Source: Actinomyces dentalis DSM 19115
GTDB lineage: Bacteria > Actinomycetota > Actinomycetes > Actinomycetales > Actinomycetaceae
Assembly (NCBI RefSeq): GCF_000429225.1
Contig: NZ_AUBL01000010.1
Coordinates: 22,279 to 86,278, forward strand
Reading direction: 5' to 3'
Length of the DNA: 64,000 nt
In this document: positions 21,122 through 30,402 of the stretch, piece after piece
Position numbering within the stretch: position 1 is the first letter of the stretch
Layout: every line of letters begins with the position of its first letter
Made by a program: the position numbers and the translations under genes
Notes under the pieces: generated by a model
Told to the model about the DNA's origin: nothing
Databases searched by the model: none
What the model saw: only the letters and a program-made list of their open reading frames with translations

Positions 21122-22075
21122 ATGCGAGTCACCCAGATCGCCGACCTGGCCGGCACCACGCCGCGGGCCGTGCGCCACTACCACCGCCTGGGCCTGCTCG
21201 AGGTTCCGCCGACCGTGCGCGGCAGGCGCGAGTACGGTGTGGAGCACCTGGCCCGGCTCCTGCGCATCCGGTGGCTGGCCGACTGCGGCCTGTCGCTGCG
21301 CCAGGTCGCCGAGATCCTCGCCTCCGATCCCGCCCCGGTCGAGCCCGCCGATTCGGTCGGCGGCCTGCCCGACTCGACCGGTCCGTCCGGCTCAACCGGT
21401 TCGGCCAACCCGTCCGGCCCGGAAGGCTCGGCCAATGACGCGCACCGGCAGGAGGTGCTGCGCGACCTGCGCGCCGCCCGGGGCACGATCGAGGCCCGGC
21501 GCCGCAGCCTGGACGAGCAGGTGCAGCGCGTCGATGAGCTCATCGCCCGCGTGGAGGCCGGGGAGGCCCTGGCCCCGGTGCCGGCGGCCCTGACCCGCTT
21601 CTACGACGCGATCGAGGCCCGGGTCCGGGCGCTGGGCGGGGATCTGCGCACCCTGCGCACGGAGCGTCAGATGATGCAGATCCTGGGCTCGCTGGGCATG
21701 ATGCCCGCCAGCGTCGTGCCCTTCGTCGAGGCCTTCGACGACGCCGAGATCGATATGTGCGCGCAGCAGATCATCGGCTTCTCCCGCCTGACGCGGCTGC
21801 GCGGCGAGGAGGGCGTCGCGGCCGCGCGCGCCCTGGCCGAGCGCACCGCCGAGCTGGCCGACTGCCACAAGGAACTCGCCCTGACGGTCCTCGACGACCT
21901 GCCGGGCGGGGCGATGGGGCGCGCCATGTGGCGCCTGACCCACGTGCTGTCCGTCACCGGCTACCCGCACCCGGCCCAACGGGCCTTCGCCGCCCGTCTG
22001 CTCGAGCTCCTGCTCGCCGACCCCGATTTCGCCACCACGATCCGCCGCACGGCGGGGAAGGACCTTGTGCTATGA
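21122..22075 (+). CDS. MerR-family transcriptional regulator
   Basis: A 317-residue regulator. The N-terminal MerR winged helix (residues 1-70) reads MRVTQIADLAGTTPRAVRHY, then HRLGLLEVPPTVRGRREYG. A Ser/Pro/Gly-rich linker (~80-108) is followed by a coiled coil and a long helical C-terminal domain that could bind an effector. There is no Cys cluster of the metal-sensing type. Its stop overlaps the ATG of the ABC ATPase (ATGA), so it heads a regulator-ATPase-permease operon, and the operator-like promoter at 21085-21115 lies directly before it. It most likely controls its own export system. Confidence 0.88.
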   Translation: MRVTQIADLAGTTPRAVRHYHRLGLLEVPPTVRGRREYGVEHLARLLRIRWLADCGLSLRQVAEILASDPAPVEPADSVGGLPDSTGPSGSTGSANPSGPEGSANDAHRQEVLRDLRAARGTIEARRRSLDEQVQRVDELIARVEAGEALAPVPAALTRFYDAIEARVRALGGDLRTLRTERQMMQILGSLGMMPASVVPFVEAFDDAEIDMCAQQIIGFSRLTRLRGEEGVAAARALAERTAELADCHKELALTVLDDLPGGAMGRAMWRLTHVLSVTGYPHPAQRAFAARLLELLLADPDFATTIRRTAGKDLVL

Positions 22076-23046
22076 CCGCCACGACCACGTCGGCCGCTCC
22101 CGCGCCGACCCCGCGCGCCGCCGCGCCCGACGCGAAGGCGCCCGGCGCCGCCGGCGCCCCCATCCGCGTGCGCGGCCTGGTCAAGCGCTTCGGGCGCCTG
22201 ACCGCCCTGGACGGGCTCGACCTGACCGTCGCGCCCGGCTGCGTCCACGGCTTCCTCGGCCCCAACGGCGCCGGCAAGTCCACCACCATCCGGGTGCTGC
22301 TGGGCCTGTACCGGCCCGACGACGGCGAGGTGCGCGTGCTCGGCCGGGACCCGGCCCGCGAGGCCTCGGCCATCAACCGGCAGGTCTCCTACGTGCCCGG
22401 CGACGTGGCCCTGTGGCCGAACCTGACCGGCGGTCAGGTCCTCGACGCCCTGGCCGGCCTGCGCGGGGCGCGCGACCGCGCCCGGGAGAACGACCTCATC
22501 GAGCGCTTCGACGTGGACCCGAGCAAGAAGGTGCGCACCTACTCCAAGGGCAACCGGCAGAAGGTGGCGCTCGTGGCCGCCCTGGCCGCGCCCACCCGCC
22601 TGCTCATCCTCGACGAGCCGACCAGCGGGCTCGACCCGCTCATGGAGCGGGTGTTCACCGAGGAGGTCGCCGCGGCCGCGGCCGCGGGGCGCACCGTCCT
22701 GCTCTCCAGTCACATCCTGGCCGAGGTGCAGCGCCTGTGCAGCGCCGTGACCATTATCAAGGACGGGCGGGTCGTCGAGGACGGCGGCCTGGAGCACCTG
22801 CAGTCCCTGGCGGCCACCCGCATCGAGCTGCGCGCCGACCCCGAACGGCTGGCGGCGCTGGAAGCCGCGCTGGCGCCCCTGGGCGCCGTTCCCGAGCGCG
22901 ACGGGGACCGGCTGGTCCTGCAGGTCGGCTCGCAGCGGGTGCCCGAGGTCCTGGGGGCGGTGGCCGAGCAGCGGATCGTCGATGTGCGCTGCGAGCCGGC
23001 GAGCCTGGAGGACCTGTTCCTGCGCCACTACGAGGACGCCCGATGA
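22072..23046 (+). CDS. ABC transporter ATP-binding protein (export type)
   Basis: A 324-residue ATPase of a two-gene exporter. After a ~30-residue Ala/Pro-rich start come Walker A GPNGAGKST (63-71), the signature YSKGNRQKVALVAAL (~160) and Walker B LLILDEPTSGLD (~180). The C-terminal ~100 residues are the extra domain common in drug- or antibiotic-type ABC ATPases. The ATG at 22072 overlaps the MerR stop, and the stop overlaps the permease start (ATGA both times). Substrate unknown; MerR control suggests a toxic compound. Confidence 0.9.
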   Translation: MTATTTSAAPAPTPRAAAPDAKAPGAAGAPIRVRGLVKRFGRLTALDGLDLTVAPGCVHGFLGPNGAGKSTTIRVLLGLYRPDDGEVRVLGRDPAREASAINRQVSYVPGDVALWPNLTGGQVLDALAGLRGARDRARENDLIERFDVDPSKKVRTYSKGNRQKVALVAALAAPTRLLILDEPTSGLDPLMERVFTEEVAAAAAAGRTVLLSSHILAEVQRLCSAVTIIKDGRVVEDGGLEHLQSLAATRIELRADPERLAALEAALAPLGAVPERDGDRLVLQVGSQRVPEVLGAVAEQRIVDVRCEPASLEDLFLRHYEDAR

Positions 23047-24653
23047 GCGCGGCGCTGTCCCGGGCCGCGGGCGGGCTGGGCCGGGCCGCGGGCCTGACGC
23101 TGCGGCGGCTGCGCGTCCAGGCCCCCGCCTGGGTGCTGCCCCTGTGGGCGCTGGCGGCGGCGACGCCGAGCTACGAGTCCGTCTACCCCTCGCTGGAGGC
23201 GCGGACCATGCTCATCGAGGCCATGCGCACCAACGCCGGCACGCGCCTGCTCTACGGCGTCCTGCCGCTGCCCGGGACTATCGGCCAGCTCGCCCAGTGG
23301 GAGATCGGCACCTACCTGGTGGTGTGCACCGGTCTCATGGCCGTGCTCCTGACCTGCCGGACACTGCGGGCCGACGAGGACGAGGGCCTGGTGGAGCTGC
23401 TGCGCGGAGCGGGCGCCGGACGGTGGACGCCCCTGCTCGCCCCCCTGGGCGTCGTGGCCGGGATCGTGGCGCTGCACGCGGCCGGGATCGGCGTGATCAT
23501 GACGGCCCTGACCAGGAGTGTGGAGGAGCTGACGGTCCCGGGCGCCTGGGCCCTGGCGGGCGTCGTGGCGGCGGTCGGCTGGGCCCTGATGGGGGTATCC
23601 GCGGTGGCGTGCCAGCTGGCCCGCGACGCGGGGAGCGCGCGGGGCGCGTCCCTGGGCGCGCTGGGGGTCGCCTTCGCCCTGCGGGCCGCGGCCGACGACG
23701 CCGACGCCTCCTGGCTGCGGTGGCTCAGCCCCATTGCGTGGCGCGACCTGGTCGAGCCCTACACCGCCGACCGCCCCGCGCCCCTGGTGGTCGCCGTCGT
23801 CGTCTGCCTGGCGCTGGCGGCGGCGGCCGGGGCGCTGTACGCGCACCGGGAGTACCTGGACGGCTACCTCCCGGACCGCTCGGCGAGCCGACGGCGCTGG
23901 CGGGTGCGCGGTTACGCCGACCTGCTGGCGCGCCTGGTCCGGCGGCCCCTGGCCGTCTGGGCGGTGGCGGCGGCGGGCGTCTCGGCGCTGTTCGGGACGA
24001 TGGCCGGCAGCATCACGGACCTGCTCGAGCCGGGGTCGCCCACGGCCCAGATGGTGGACAAGATGGCGGACGGCAGCCCGGTGTCCCAATTCATGGGCCT
24101 GCTCACCGTCTTCACCGTCCTGCTCGTCGTGGTGGCAGCGGTCGGCCGGGCGGGGGCGCTGGCCGGCGACGAGCGCCGGGGGCTGGTGGAGGCCGAGGCC
24201 GCGGCGGGGGTCTCCCGGACCCGGCTGTTCGTCGTGCAGGCCGGGGCCGCGGTGATCGAGGCGGCGATCCTCCTGCTCGTCTCGGGCGGCGTGCTCGCGG
24301 CGGCGACGGCGGGGCAGACCACCGAGGACCACGCGGTGGCGCGCGCCCTGATCTACACGGTCAGCCAGCTGCCCGGGGCGCTCGCGGCGATCGGCCTGGC
24401 CCTGGCCCTGGTGGGCCTGGCGCCGCGGCGATGGCCGCTGGTGTGGGCGGTGGTGGCCTGGAGCGCCTTCGCCCAGTTCCTCGGCGGGCTCGTCGAGCTG
24501 CCCGACTGGGCGCGGGACACGAGCGTCATCGGCCACTACCTCGACGTGACCGGCCCGGTGGACTGGAAGCCCCTGGCGGTGCAGGGAGCGGTGGGTCTGG
24601 CGGGCGCCGTCGTCGGACTGCTCGCCTACCGGCGGCGGGACCTGGGGGCCTGA
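23043..24653 (+). CDS. ABC exporter permease
   Basis: A 536-residue membrane protein that looks like two similar halves of about six helices each, joined by a polar cytoplasmic stretch near residues 270-300 (YLDGYLPDRSASRRRWRVRG). This is the layout of permeases such as the polyketide/tetronasin-type exporters. It is the third gene of the MerR-ATPase-permease operon, with an ATGA overlap. Its last 128 bases overlap, on the opposite strand, the 3' end of the sugar-ABC permease frame. Substrate not deducible. Confidence 0.85.
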   Translation: MSAALSRAAGGLGRAAGLTLRRLRVQAPAWVLPLWALAAATPSYESVYPSLEARTMLIEAMRTNAGTRLLYGVLPLPGTIGQLAQWEIGTYLVVCTGLMAVLLTCRTLRADEDEGLVELLRGAGAGRWTPLLAPLGVVAGIVALHAAGIGVIMTALTRSVEELTVPGAWALAGVVAAVGWALMGVSAVACQLARDAGSARGASLGALGVAFALRAAADDADASWLRWLSPIAWRDLVEPYTADRPAPLVVAVVVCLALAAAAGALYAHREYLDGYLPDRSASRRRWRVRGYADLLARLVRRPLAVWAVAAAGVSALFGTMAGSITDLLEPGSPTAQMVDKMADGSPVSQFMGLLTVFTVLLVVVAAVGRAGALAGDERRGLVEAEAAAGVSRTRLFVVQAGAAVIEAAILLLVSGGVLAAATAGQTTEDHAVARALIYTVSQLPGALAAIGLALALVGLAPRRWPLVWAVVAWSAFAQFLGGLVELPDWARDTSVIGHYLDVTGPVDWKPLAVQGAVGLAGAVVGLLAYRRRDLGA

Positions 24654-25587
24654 CCGCCCGACCCCGGCCGGCGCCGGTTCCCCGGTCGGCGCCGGTCGGG
24701 GCGGCGCCGATCCTCCCGGCGCCGGTCAGGGCGGCGACGGCGTCGACCCGCCTGCGCGCGGCGAGGAGGAGGACGACGACCGGGATCAGGACGACGGCGG
24801 CGGCCGCCATCATGTGGGTCCGACCCGCATTGTGGTGGAATTGCAGGGCGGCGGCGGCCACGGTGACGACCCTGGGCCGCTGATTGGCGATAATGCGCGG
24901 CCACATGAAGGAGTTCCACTGATTGACGGCGGTGATGAGGGTCAGGGCGGCCAGGGTCGGTTTCGAGGCCGGGAGGACGATCCGCGTGAGGATGCGCATA
25001 TGGCCCGCCCCGTCGATCCTCGCCGCGTCGATGAGCTCGCGGGGCACGGACCGGAAGCTCTCGCGCAGCAGGAGGACGGCGCCGGGCGAGGCCAGCATGA
25101 AGGGGACGACGACGCCCCAGAACGTGTTCCTCAGCCCCGCCCCGGCGGCCATGAGGTAGAGCGGGACGACGAGCGCCGCCGTCGGGATCGTCATGGCGAC
25201 CAGGAAGAGCCGGAAGAGCGGCTCGCGCCCGGGGAACCTCAGCTGCGCGAAGGCGTAGGCCGCCAGGACCGAGGAGACCACCTGCGCGCAGGTCACGACG
25301 GCCACCGCGGCCAGCGTGGCGCGGATCGCGCCCGCGAGGTCGGCCGAGTCCCCCGGCACGGCGCCGAAGGGGTCCGGGGGCCGGGGATCGGGCGGGACGA
25401 GCGGGGAGCGGCGATCCGGGTCCCGGGCGAGGGCGGTCATGAGGCTGAATGCGAAGGGCAACAGCGCGATCGCCGCCGCCGCGACGAGCCCCAGGCGGAT
25501 GCCGAGGGCGGCGAGTGGGGAGCGGCGGGCCCGGACGCGCCGCCGCGCCCGCCCGCCGCCCGGGCCCGCGGGCGCCTCAGCCGTCAT
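24526..25587 (-). CDS. sugar ABC transporter permease, MalG-like
   Basis: Inner-membrane permease of a carbohydrate ABC importer. Six hydrophobic segments and the EAA loop ELIDAARIDGAGHMRILTRIVLP (residues ~177-199) identify the MalG/CUT1 group. The functional part ends near residue 275 (VDAVAALTGAG). The frame then runs on for about 75 Pro/Arg/Gly-rich residues into the convergent permease gene before a stop at 24526. Either this tail is real or the natural stop was lost. Start at 25587, overlapping the end of the partner permease by 11 bases. No binding protein or ATPase is adjacent. Confidence 0.8.
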   Translation of the reverse strand: MTAEAPAGPGGGRARRRVRARRSPLAALGIRLGLVAAAAIALLPFAFSLMTALARDPDRRSPLVPPDPRPPDPFGAVPGDSADLAGAIRATLAAVAVVTCAQVVSSVLAAYAFAQLRFPGREPLFRLFLVAMTIPTAALVVPLYLMAAGAGLRNTFWGVVVPFMLASPGAVLLLRESFRSVPRELIDAARIDGAGHMRILTRIVLPASKPTLAALTLITAVNQWNSFMWPRIIANQRPRVVTVAAAALQFHHNAGRTHMMAAAAVVLIPVVVLLLAARRRVDAVAALTGAGRIGAAPTGADRGTGAGRGRAVRPPGPAAGRRAVRRRRPPDPPLPAPPGASSPPGRSRRGSGR

Positions 25588-26536
25588 GGGCCGACATCCC
25601 GCGCAGGCAGAGGCGCTGGACCCCCGTGACGAGCAGCAGCATGGCCGTCATGGCCAGCGCCATGACGGCGGCCTCGCCCATATTCCAGTTGACGAAGGCC
25701 CGTTCGTAGATCGTGTACGCGAGCACCCCGGTGGCCCTGGACGGGCCGCCGCGGGTCAGCGCGTAGACCTGGTCGAAGGTGTTGAGGACCGCGATGAGCG
25801 CGGCCGTCGAGACGAGGAGGAGGGTCGGGCGCAGCAGGGGCGCCTTGATGCTCCAGAAGATCTGGCGGGCGGTGGCGCCGTCGAGACGGGCGGCCTCGAC
25901 GAGCTCGTGCGGGATCGACGCCAACCCCGCGGCGAGGAGCAGCGCGGTGTGGCCGGCGCCGGTCCAGATGACGACGAGGGCCACGGCCGGCAGCGCCCAG
26001 GTCGGCGAGGCCAGGACCCCGGTGGACGCACCGGGCGGCCCGGCCGGCGACCCGTGGGCGGGCGCGAGCATCCAGGACCACACCACGCCCAGGGCGAGCG
26101 GGGAGGCGGCCCAGGGGATGATGACGAGCGCGCGGAGGAGGCCGGCGCCCCGCACCCCCTTGGCGAGCAGGACGGCCAGGAGGAGGCCGAGCGCGATCTG
26201 GGCGGGGACGACGAGGAGGGCCAGCAGGAGCGTGACCCTGAGCGAGGTGAGGAACTCGGGGTCGGCGAGCACCCGGCCCGCCTGGGACGGGCCGACGAAC
26301 TCGGGGTCGGACAGCAGTCCCCACTTGCGGGCGCTCAGCCAGACGAGGGCCCCCGCCGGGACGATCACGAACAGCAGGACGCCGATCAGGCCGGGGGCGA
26401 CCAGGGCGTAGCCGGTCAGGGCCTCCCGCACCCGCGCCGCCGAGAGCCCGTGCCGGCCGGGGCGGCGCGCACGCGCCGTCGTCGTGCCCGTCCCCCCGGG
26501 CCCCGGGGCGCTCCCGCCGTCGTCCATGGGCCCCAT
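25577..26536 (-). CDS. sugar ABC transporter permease, MalF-like
   Basis: Partner permease of the CUT1-type importer, 319 residues with six membrane segments. The EAA loop is ELVEAARLDGATARQIFWSIKAPLL (residues ~215-239). The first ~35 residues are a polar Gly/Arg-rich extension before YALVAPGLIGVLLFVIV. The start may be 26536 or the ATG three codons in (26527). Normally a substrate-binding lipoprotein gene lies directly upstream; here the next gene is an unrelated small membrane protein. The system is therefore either a remnant or relies on parts encoded elsewhere. Confidence 0.85.
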   Translation of the reverse strand: MGPMDDGGSAPGPGGTGTTTARARRPGRHGLSAARVREALTGYALVAPGLIGVLLFVIVPAGALVWLSARKWGLLSDPEFVGPSQAGRVLADPEFLTSLRVTLLLALLVVPAQIALGLLLAVLLAKGVRGAGLLRALVIIPWAASPLALGVVWSWMLAPAHGSPAGPPGASTGVLASPTWALPAVALVVIWTGAGHTALLLAAGLASIPHELVEAARLDGATARQIFWSIKAPLLRPTLLLVSTAALIAVLNTFDQVYALTRGGPSRATGVLAYTIYERAFVNWNMGEAAVMALAMTAMLLLVTGVQRLCLRGMSAHDG

Positions 26537-26561
26537 GACCCGTCCCCCGCCCCCACCGGCC

Positions 26562-27032
26562 TCAGGCGAGCGCCGCCACCAGCGCGACGAGGGCCGACGC
26601 CGCGTACACGCAGGCGTAGATCACGTGCAGGGGCAGGTTCAGGCGCAGGTAGCGGGCGAGCTCCGCGTCGGTCAGGTCCTGACCGCTGACCAGCTTCTCC
26701 TCGGGACCGGTGAAGCCCGTGAGCGCGTGCACCACGAGCAGGAACGGCAGCGAGCAGGCGGCCGGGACCAGGCCGAGGGGCCCGGAGCCCCAGCCGGCCG
26801 CCAGCGCGACGAGGGCGATGAGGAATTGCAGGAGCATCGCCAGGGCGTAGACCCGCTTCAGGCGGGTGCGGCGTCGGAAAAGGGGGTAGGAGCCCTGGAG
26901 CTCGCCGATCCGGCCGGTGCGCGCCATGAATGTGAAGTAGCCGCCGATCGTGAGGCAGTACATGGTGAGGAAGCCCGCAATCATGGCGGTGGCGATCACA
27001 TCGCAGACGATGAGGATGGTGGAGGTCGGCAT
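26562..27032 (-). CDS. small integral membrane protein, function unknown
   Basis: A 156-residue protein with four predicted membrane helices: residues ~5-33, 62-80, 85-105 and 133-155. A basic loop, PLFRRRTRLKRV, lies between the first two. I do not recognise the family. The start at 27032 is supported by AAGGGAG about seven bases upstream; in-frame codons before it look non-coding. It is transcribed in the same direction as the sugar permeases, but a 25-nt gap and no shared theme argue against a functional link. Confidence 0.7.
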   Translation of the reverse strand: MPTSTILIVCDVIATAMIAGFLTMYCLTIGGYFTFMARTGRIGELQGSYPLFRRRTRLKRVYALAMLLQFLIALVALAAGWGSGPLGLVPAACSLPFLLVVHALTGFTGPEEKLVSGQDLTDAELARYLRLNLPLHVIYACVYAASALVALVAALA

Positions 27033-27284
27033 GCCCGCTCCCTTCGTCGTTCCCGGTCGGGGCGGGCCCGTCCCGCGCACCGGCGCGACGAAGCATGGCA
27101 CACGGGGCGGGGCGGCCCGGGCGCGTCTTGGAGGGCGGACCCGAACTGCGGACCGCGCGGCGCGCCGCCGCCGATCCTTCTAGCATCGCTCCATGAGGTC
27201 CTTCATCGGAGCGCCGCCACTCGACGACGCCGGTCCGCCCCCCGAACCAGCCCCCGGCCCGGCGCCCCGGCCGGAGGGGAGCTC

Positions 27285-29843
27285 ATGACCGCCGCGGCGC
27301 CGACGGCGGATCAGGAGGATCTTCTCTCCCTCGTCCTGGACTCCACCAGCACCGAGCAGCTGGCCCGCCAACTGGCGACCCGCACGGCGGAGCAGTGCGC
27401 CCGCATGCTGCACGCCCTCAAGGACTTCCTGAGCACGCTCAGCCGGAGGGCCGGCGTCGGCGCCCCCAAGGTCCACCTGACGATGCTCGTGGCCGCACTG
27501 GAGACCACGCCCGTCCAGGTCGCCTCCGTCCTGGACCTGTTCGCCTGCTCGGAGCTGTCGCGCAACCGCGAGGCCCTCGACGCCGTGACGGCCTCGCTCA
27601 TCGCCCGCGGGCCGCAGTGGTGCGAGCGGCTCGCCTCGCACCTGCTGTCCCGGCGCGACCGGCGGATCGAGGCCCTCGCCCCCGTGCTCCACCCCCTGCT
27701 GGCGGCCCACGACCTGCCCCTGCCGGAGCACTGCGAGTACTGGACGGGCTGGGTGAGGCTGGAGGCCCAGCACGTCGACTCCCCGCGGTGGACCGAGAGC
27801 TTCCTGGCCGCCTGCGCCGCCCCCGGCGCGTTCGCGGCGATCCCCACCGCCGATGCGCGCTGCTACGCCGAGACCGCCTCCAGCGCCCTGGCGCGCGTGC
27901 GCGCCCGGGGCGGTCTGGACGACGTCGCGCTCCTGCGGGCCCTCCTGCGCGTCTTCGAGCGCGGCGACCGCCCCGGCGCGCAGAGGGGGGCCCTCATCTG
28001 GTTCAGGCTCCTGGGACTGACGAAGCACCTGTGGACCGAACGCGCCCGCCTGTTCGCCGCACTGCCCGGGGCGAGCGGATCCGTCGTCGAGCTCGCCGTC
28101 GACTCGCTCCTGGCGGGCGGGCCCGACGGCGAGCCCCTGACGGGCGCCGAGCTGACCGCCCTGGCCCTGGAGGTGCTCCCCCGCAAGGAGAGGGGGCCCA
28201 AGCGGGCCGTCCTGGAGGCCCTGAGGCGGGCCGACACGCCCCCCTCCCCCGAACTGACGGACGTGCTCCGGGTCCTGGCGGCGGGCACGGACACGATGAC
28301 GGCGGCGCTGGCGCAGGTGATCCTGATCCACTGGGGCCCCGGCGCGCCGGCCGCGGGCCCGCGCACCGGGGCCCCGGGCCTGTGGCGCGAGCCCGAGGGC
28401 ATTGTCCCGGAACCGCTCACGGAGCTCGACGACGCGGCCCTGGTCTGCGGCGAGCCGGGGCTCATCGGCCTGCTGGAGCGGGCCGGGCGGGGCTGGGGCG
28501 TCAACGCCATGGTTCTGGAGCAGTGCCTGGCGGCCCTGGTGACGGTGGCGCGCAGGGAGGGCCCGCAGGAGCTGCGCCGGATCCTGGCCGGGACGAGGCC
28601 CTGCCACTCGCGCGAGCTCCTGGCCCGGTCGCTGCGGGACTTCGTCGAGGGCCGCATCGAACCGGGGACGGAGCCCCGGCCCGCGACCACCGACACCGGC
28701 CCCCTGTCCTTCCTCACGGCCCAGCGGATCCGGGACGTGATCGGGCTGCTCGGCACGATCCCGTGCCTCCTGTCCACCCCGAGCCACGCGGACTGGTCCG
28801 TGTCCTGGGAGGCCTTCGCCCAACGTGCCCGCCGCTACCGGCGGGAGGGCGTCGCGCTCATGCCGACCGATGTCGCCATTGCGCTGGCCCGCCTGGACCG
28901 GCGTCGCACGCCCTCCGACCTCACCGACTTCGCCCAGCCCATATACGGCCGCGCGGTCACCCTGGAGCGGGTTCTGGAGCACTGGCGGAACCACCCGGCC
29001 CGGCGGGGCGAGCTGGAGCTCATGCCGTCGAGGCGCAATGCGGCCGGGTGGTCGACCCCGCCCGCCGATCAGCGGCTCATCGCCGAGGGGGACGAGCCCG
29101 TCGTCTTCGACCTTCTCGGGCTGCGCAACGCCTGGTCGCTGCCCTACCACGTGCGCAGCGTCTTCGCCCGGCACGAGCTGGCCGATCTGAGCGGGGCCTT
29201 CTGGCCGCCCCGGGGCGGGGACCTGATCGTCGCCCCCGAGTGGGAGTCGACCAGGCTCCTGCTGCCCGAGCACCCCACGCGCCCCGCCGCCGTCTTCCTC
29301 GGGGAGTTCCTCCACGCCGAGACCGTCGAGGCGATCGCCCACGCCGGGCAGCTGACCGCCGTGGCGCGCCCCCTGGGCCCGGCCCTCACCTTCGGCCTGC
29401 TCGTCCTGGCCTGCGGCGCGCCCGCCCAGCACCGCGAGGCGGTCGCCGAGATGCTTCTGACGGCCTGGGACGAGGAGCGCCTGACGCCGTCGGACCTCCT
29501 GGCGGCGTGGCGGAGCCCGTGGTGGGACGCCGACTGGGGCCACGGGCTCAAGCCGCGGACGCACTCGACCGCCGGGGCCGTCGCCACGCTGGACATGGTG
29601 GCCCGGGCCGGGGGACTGGCCCTGGTCTGGCCGCTGCTGACGGCCATCGCCGAGGAGCTCGCCGGCGCCGAGAGGCTGCCCGCCGCGACGTCGGGCGTCC
29701 TGGAGACCGTGCTGGAGCTGCTGGCCGAGGTGCGGGCCGCGGGCGTCGCCGTCGAGCTGCCGAACGTGACCGCCCTGGCCGCCCGCGGGGGCTCGTCCGG
29801 GGCCGTGCGCGCGGCGCGGCTCATCGTCTCCCGCCTCGCTTGA
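27285..29843 (+). CDS. large protein of unknown function (DUF6493-like)
   Basis: An 852-residue protein made almost entirely of helix-forming, Leu/Ala/Arg-rich sequence with no signal peptide, membrane segment or P-loop. Its size and all-helical repeat-like texture recall the DUF6493 proteins found beside SWIM/MoxR-type modules in other actinobacteria, but that assignment is from memory and tentative. A GGAGGGG lies five bases before the ATG at 27285. The upstream in-frame sequence from 26484 is the shadow of the membrane-protein gene. It is monocistronic, with about 1.2 kb of repeat-filled non-coding DNA behind it. Confidence 0.7.
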   Translation: MTAAAPTADQEDLLSLVLDSTSTEQLARQLATRTAEQCARMLHALKDFLSTLSRRAGVGAPKVHLTMLVAALETTPVQVASVLDLFACSELSRNREALDAVTASLIARGPQWCERLASHLLSRRDRRIEALAPVLHPLLAAHDLPLPEHCEYWTGWVRLEAQHVDSPRWTESFLAACAAPGAFAAIPTADARCYAETASSALARVRARGGLDDVALLRALLRVFERGDRPGAQRGALIWFRLLGLTKHLWTERARLFAALPGASGSVVELAVDSLLAGGPDGEPLTGAELTALALEVLPRKERGPKRAVLEALRRADTPPSPELTDVLRVLAAGTDTMTAALAQVILIHWGPGAPAAGPRTGAPGLWREPEGIVPEPLTELDDAALVCGEPGLIGLLERAGRGWGVNAMVLEQCLAALVTVARREGPQELRRILAGTRPCHSRELLARSLRDFVEGRIEPGTEPRPATTDTGPLSFLTAQRIRDVIGLLGTIPCLLSTPSHADWSVSWEAFAQRARRYRREGVALMPTDVAIALARLDRRRTPSDLTDFAQPIYGRAVTLERVLEHWRNHPARRGELELMPSRRNAAGWSTPPADQRLIAEGDEPVVFDLLGLRNAWSLPYHVRSVFARHELADLSGAFWPPRGGDLIVAPEWESTRLLLPEHPTRPAAVFLGEFLHAETVEAIAHAGQLTAVARPLGPALTFGLLVLACGAPAQHREAVAEMLLTAWDEERLTPSDLLAAWRSPWWDADWGHGLKPRTHSTAGAVATLDMVARAGGLALVWPLLTAIAEELAGAERLPAATSGVLETVLELLAEVRAAGVAVELPNVTALAARGGSSGAVRAARLIVSRLA

Positions 29844-29889
29844 TCGAAACCGGCGGAGAAGACACGCGATTCGATGTGATCACCGCCCT

Positions 29890-30035
29890 GCGCGCCCCCG
29901 CCCCGGGGTGGGAGTCGGCCAGCCCCTTCACGCCACTGAGTTTCTGCGGGACGCGTCCCCGCCCCCAGGGGAGTCGGCGCTCAAGAGCGTCCTGCCCGCT
30001 CTCACCGGAGACGCGTCCCCGCCCCCGGGGGTGTT
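29890..30035 (+). CRISPR. possible eroded CRISPR-like repeats (three units, 60-61-nt period)
   Basis: Three related GC-rich blocks with cores at 29900, 29961 and 30021 read CGCGCCCCCGCCCCGGGGTG, ACGCGTCCCCGCCCCCAGGG and ACGCGTCCCCGCCCCCGGGG. The third continues GTGTTGATTC. The last two share 19 of 20 bases, and the first matches them only loosely. The two intervening ~30-nt segments are unrelated. Repeat size, palindromic C/G core and 60-61-nt period resemble type I-E arrays of actinobacteria. No cas gene occurs in the window and the repeats are imperfect, so a decayed remnant is the most that can be said. Confidence 0.3.
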
Positions 30036-30066
30036 GATTCGGTGATGTCACCTCGGGTCGCATTGT

Positions 30067-30249
30067 GCGAGGTGGGCTCGCGCGTATCCAGCGCAGGCGG
30101 ATTATGTCGCGCTGAGCTCGCGCAGCGCGAGGTGGGGTGGACCGCGTCGCACTGGGCTCGCATTGCGCAAGCCGGCCCCGGCCCGCACCGGCTCCGGGCC
30201 CGGGATCTCGTTGAGCGGACCTGGATTTACGTAAGCCGGCCCCGGCCCG
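30067..30249. repeat. paired short direct repeats
   Basis: GCGAGGTGGG occurs at 30067 (as TGCGAGGTGGG) and 30127, 60 nt apart. A 17-nt repeat, AAGCCGGCCCCGGCCCG, occurs at 30169-30185 and 30233-30249, 64 nt apart. The sequence between copies is not conserved. No gene is recognisable here. Confidence 0.45.
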
Positions 30250-30402
30250 GGTTCCGCCGGCCGGGTCCGCGCCGGCTCGAAGGGTGCGTCTCTTAGCGTG
30301 GTGGCGACTTCCGTGCGAGTCCTCCGCCGTGGACGCGAGCGGGCTCGTGGACGACGCTGCGCACGGGATTGTCGCCACATCTGTCCCGTTCGTCCCACCC
30401 GT

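Noticed and set aside
27180-29564. 794-codon minus-strand frame opposite the 852-residue protein
   Set aside because: The plus-strand frame has a good ribosome site and protein-like composition. The minus frame is Gly/Arg/Pro/Gln filler.
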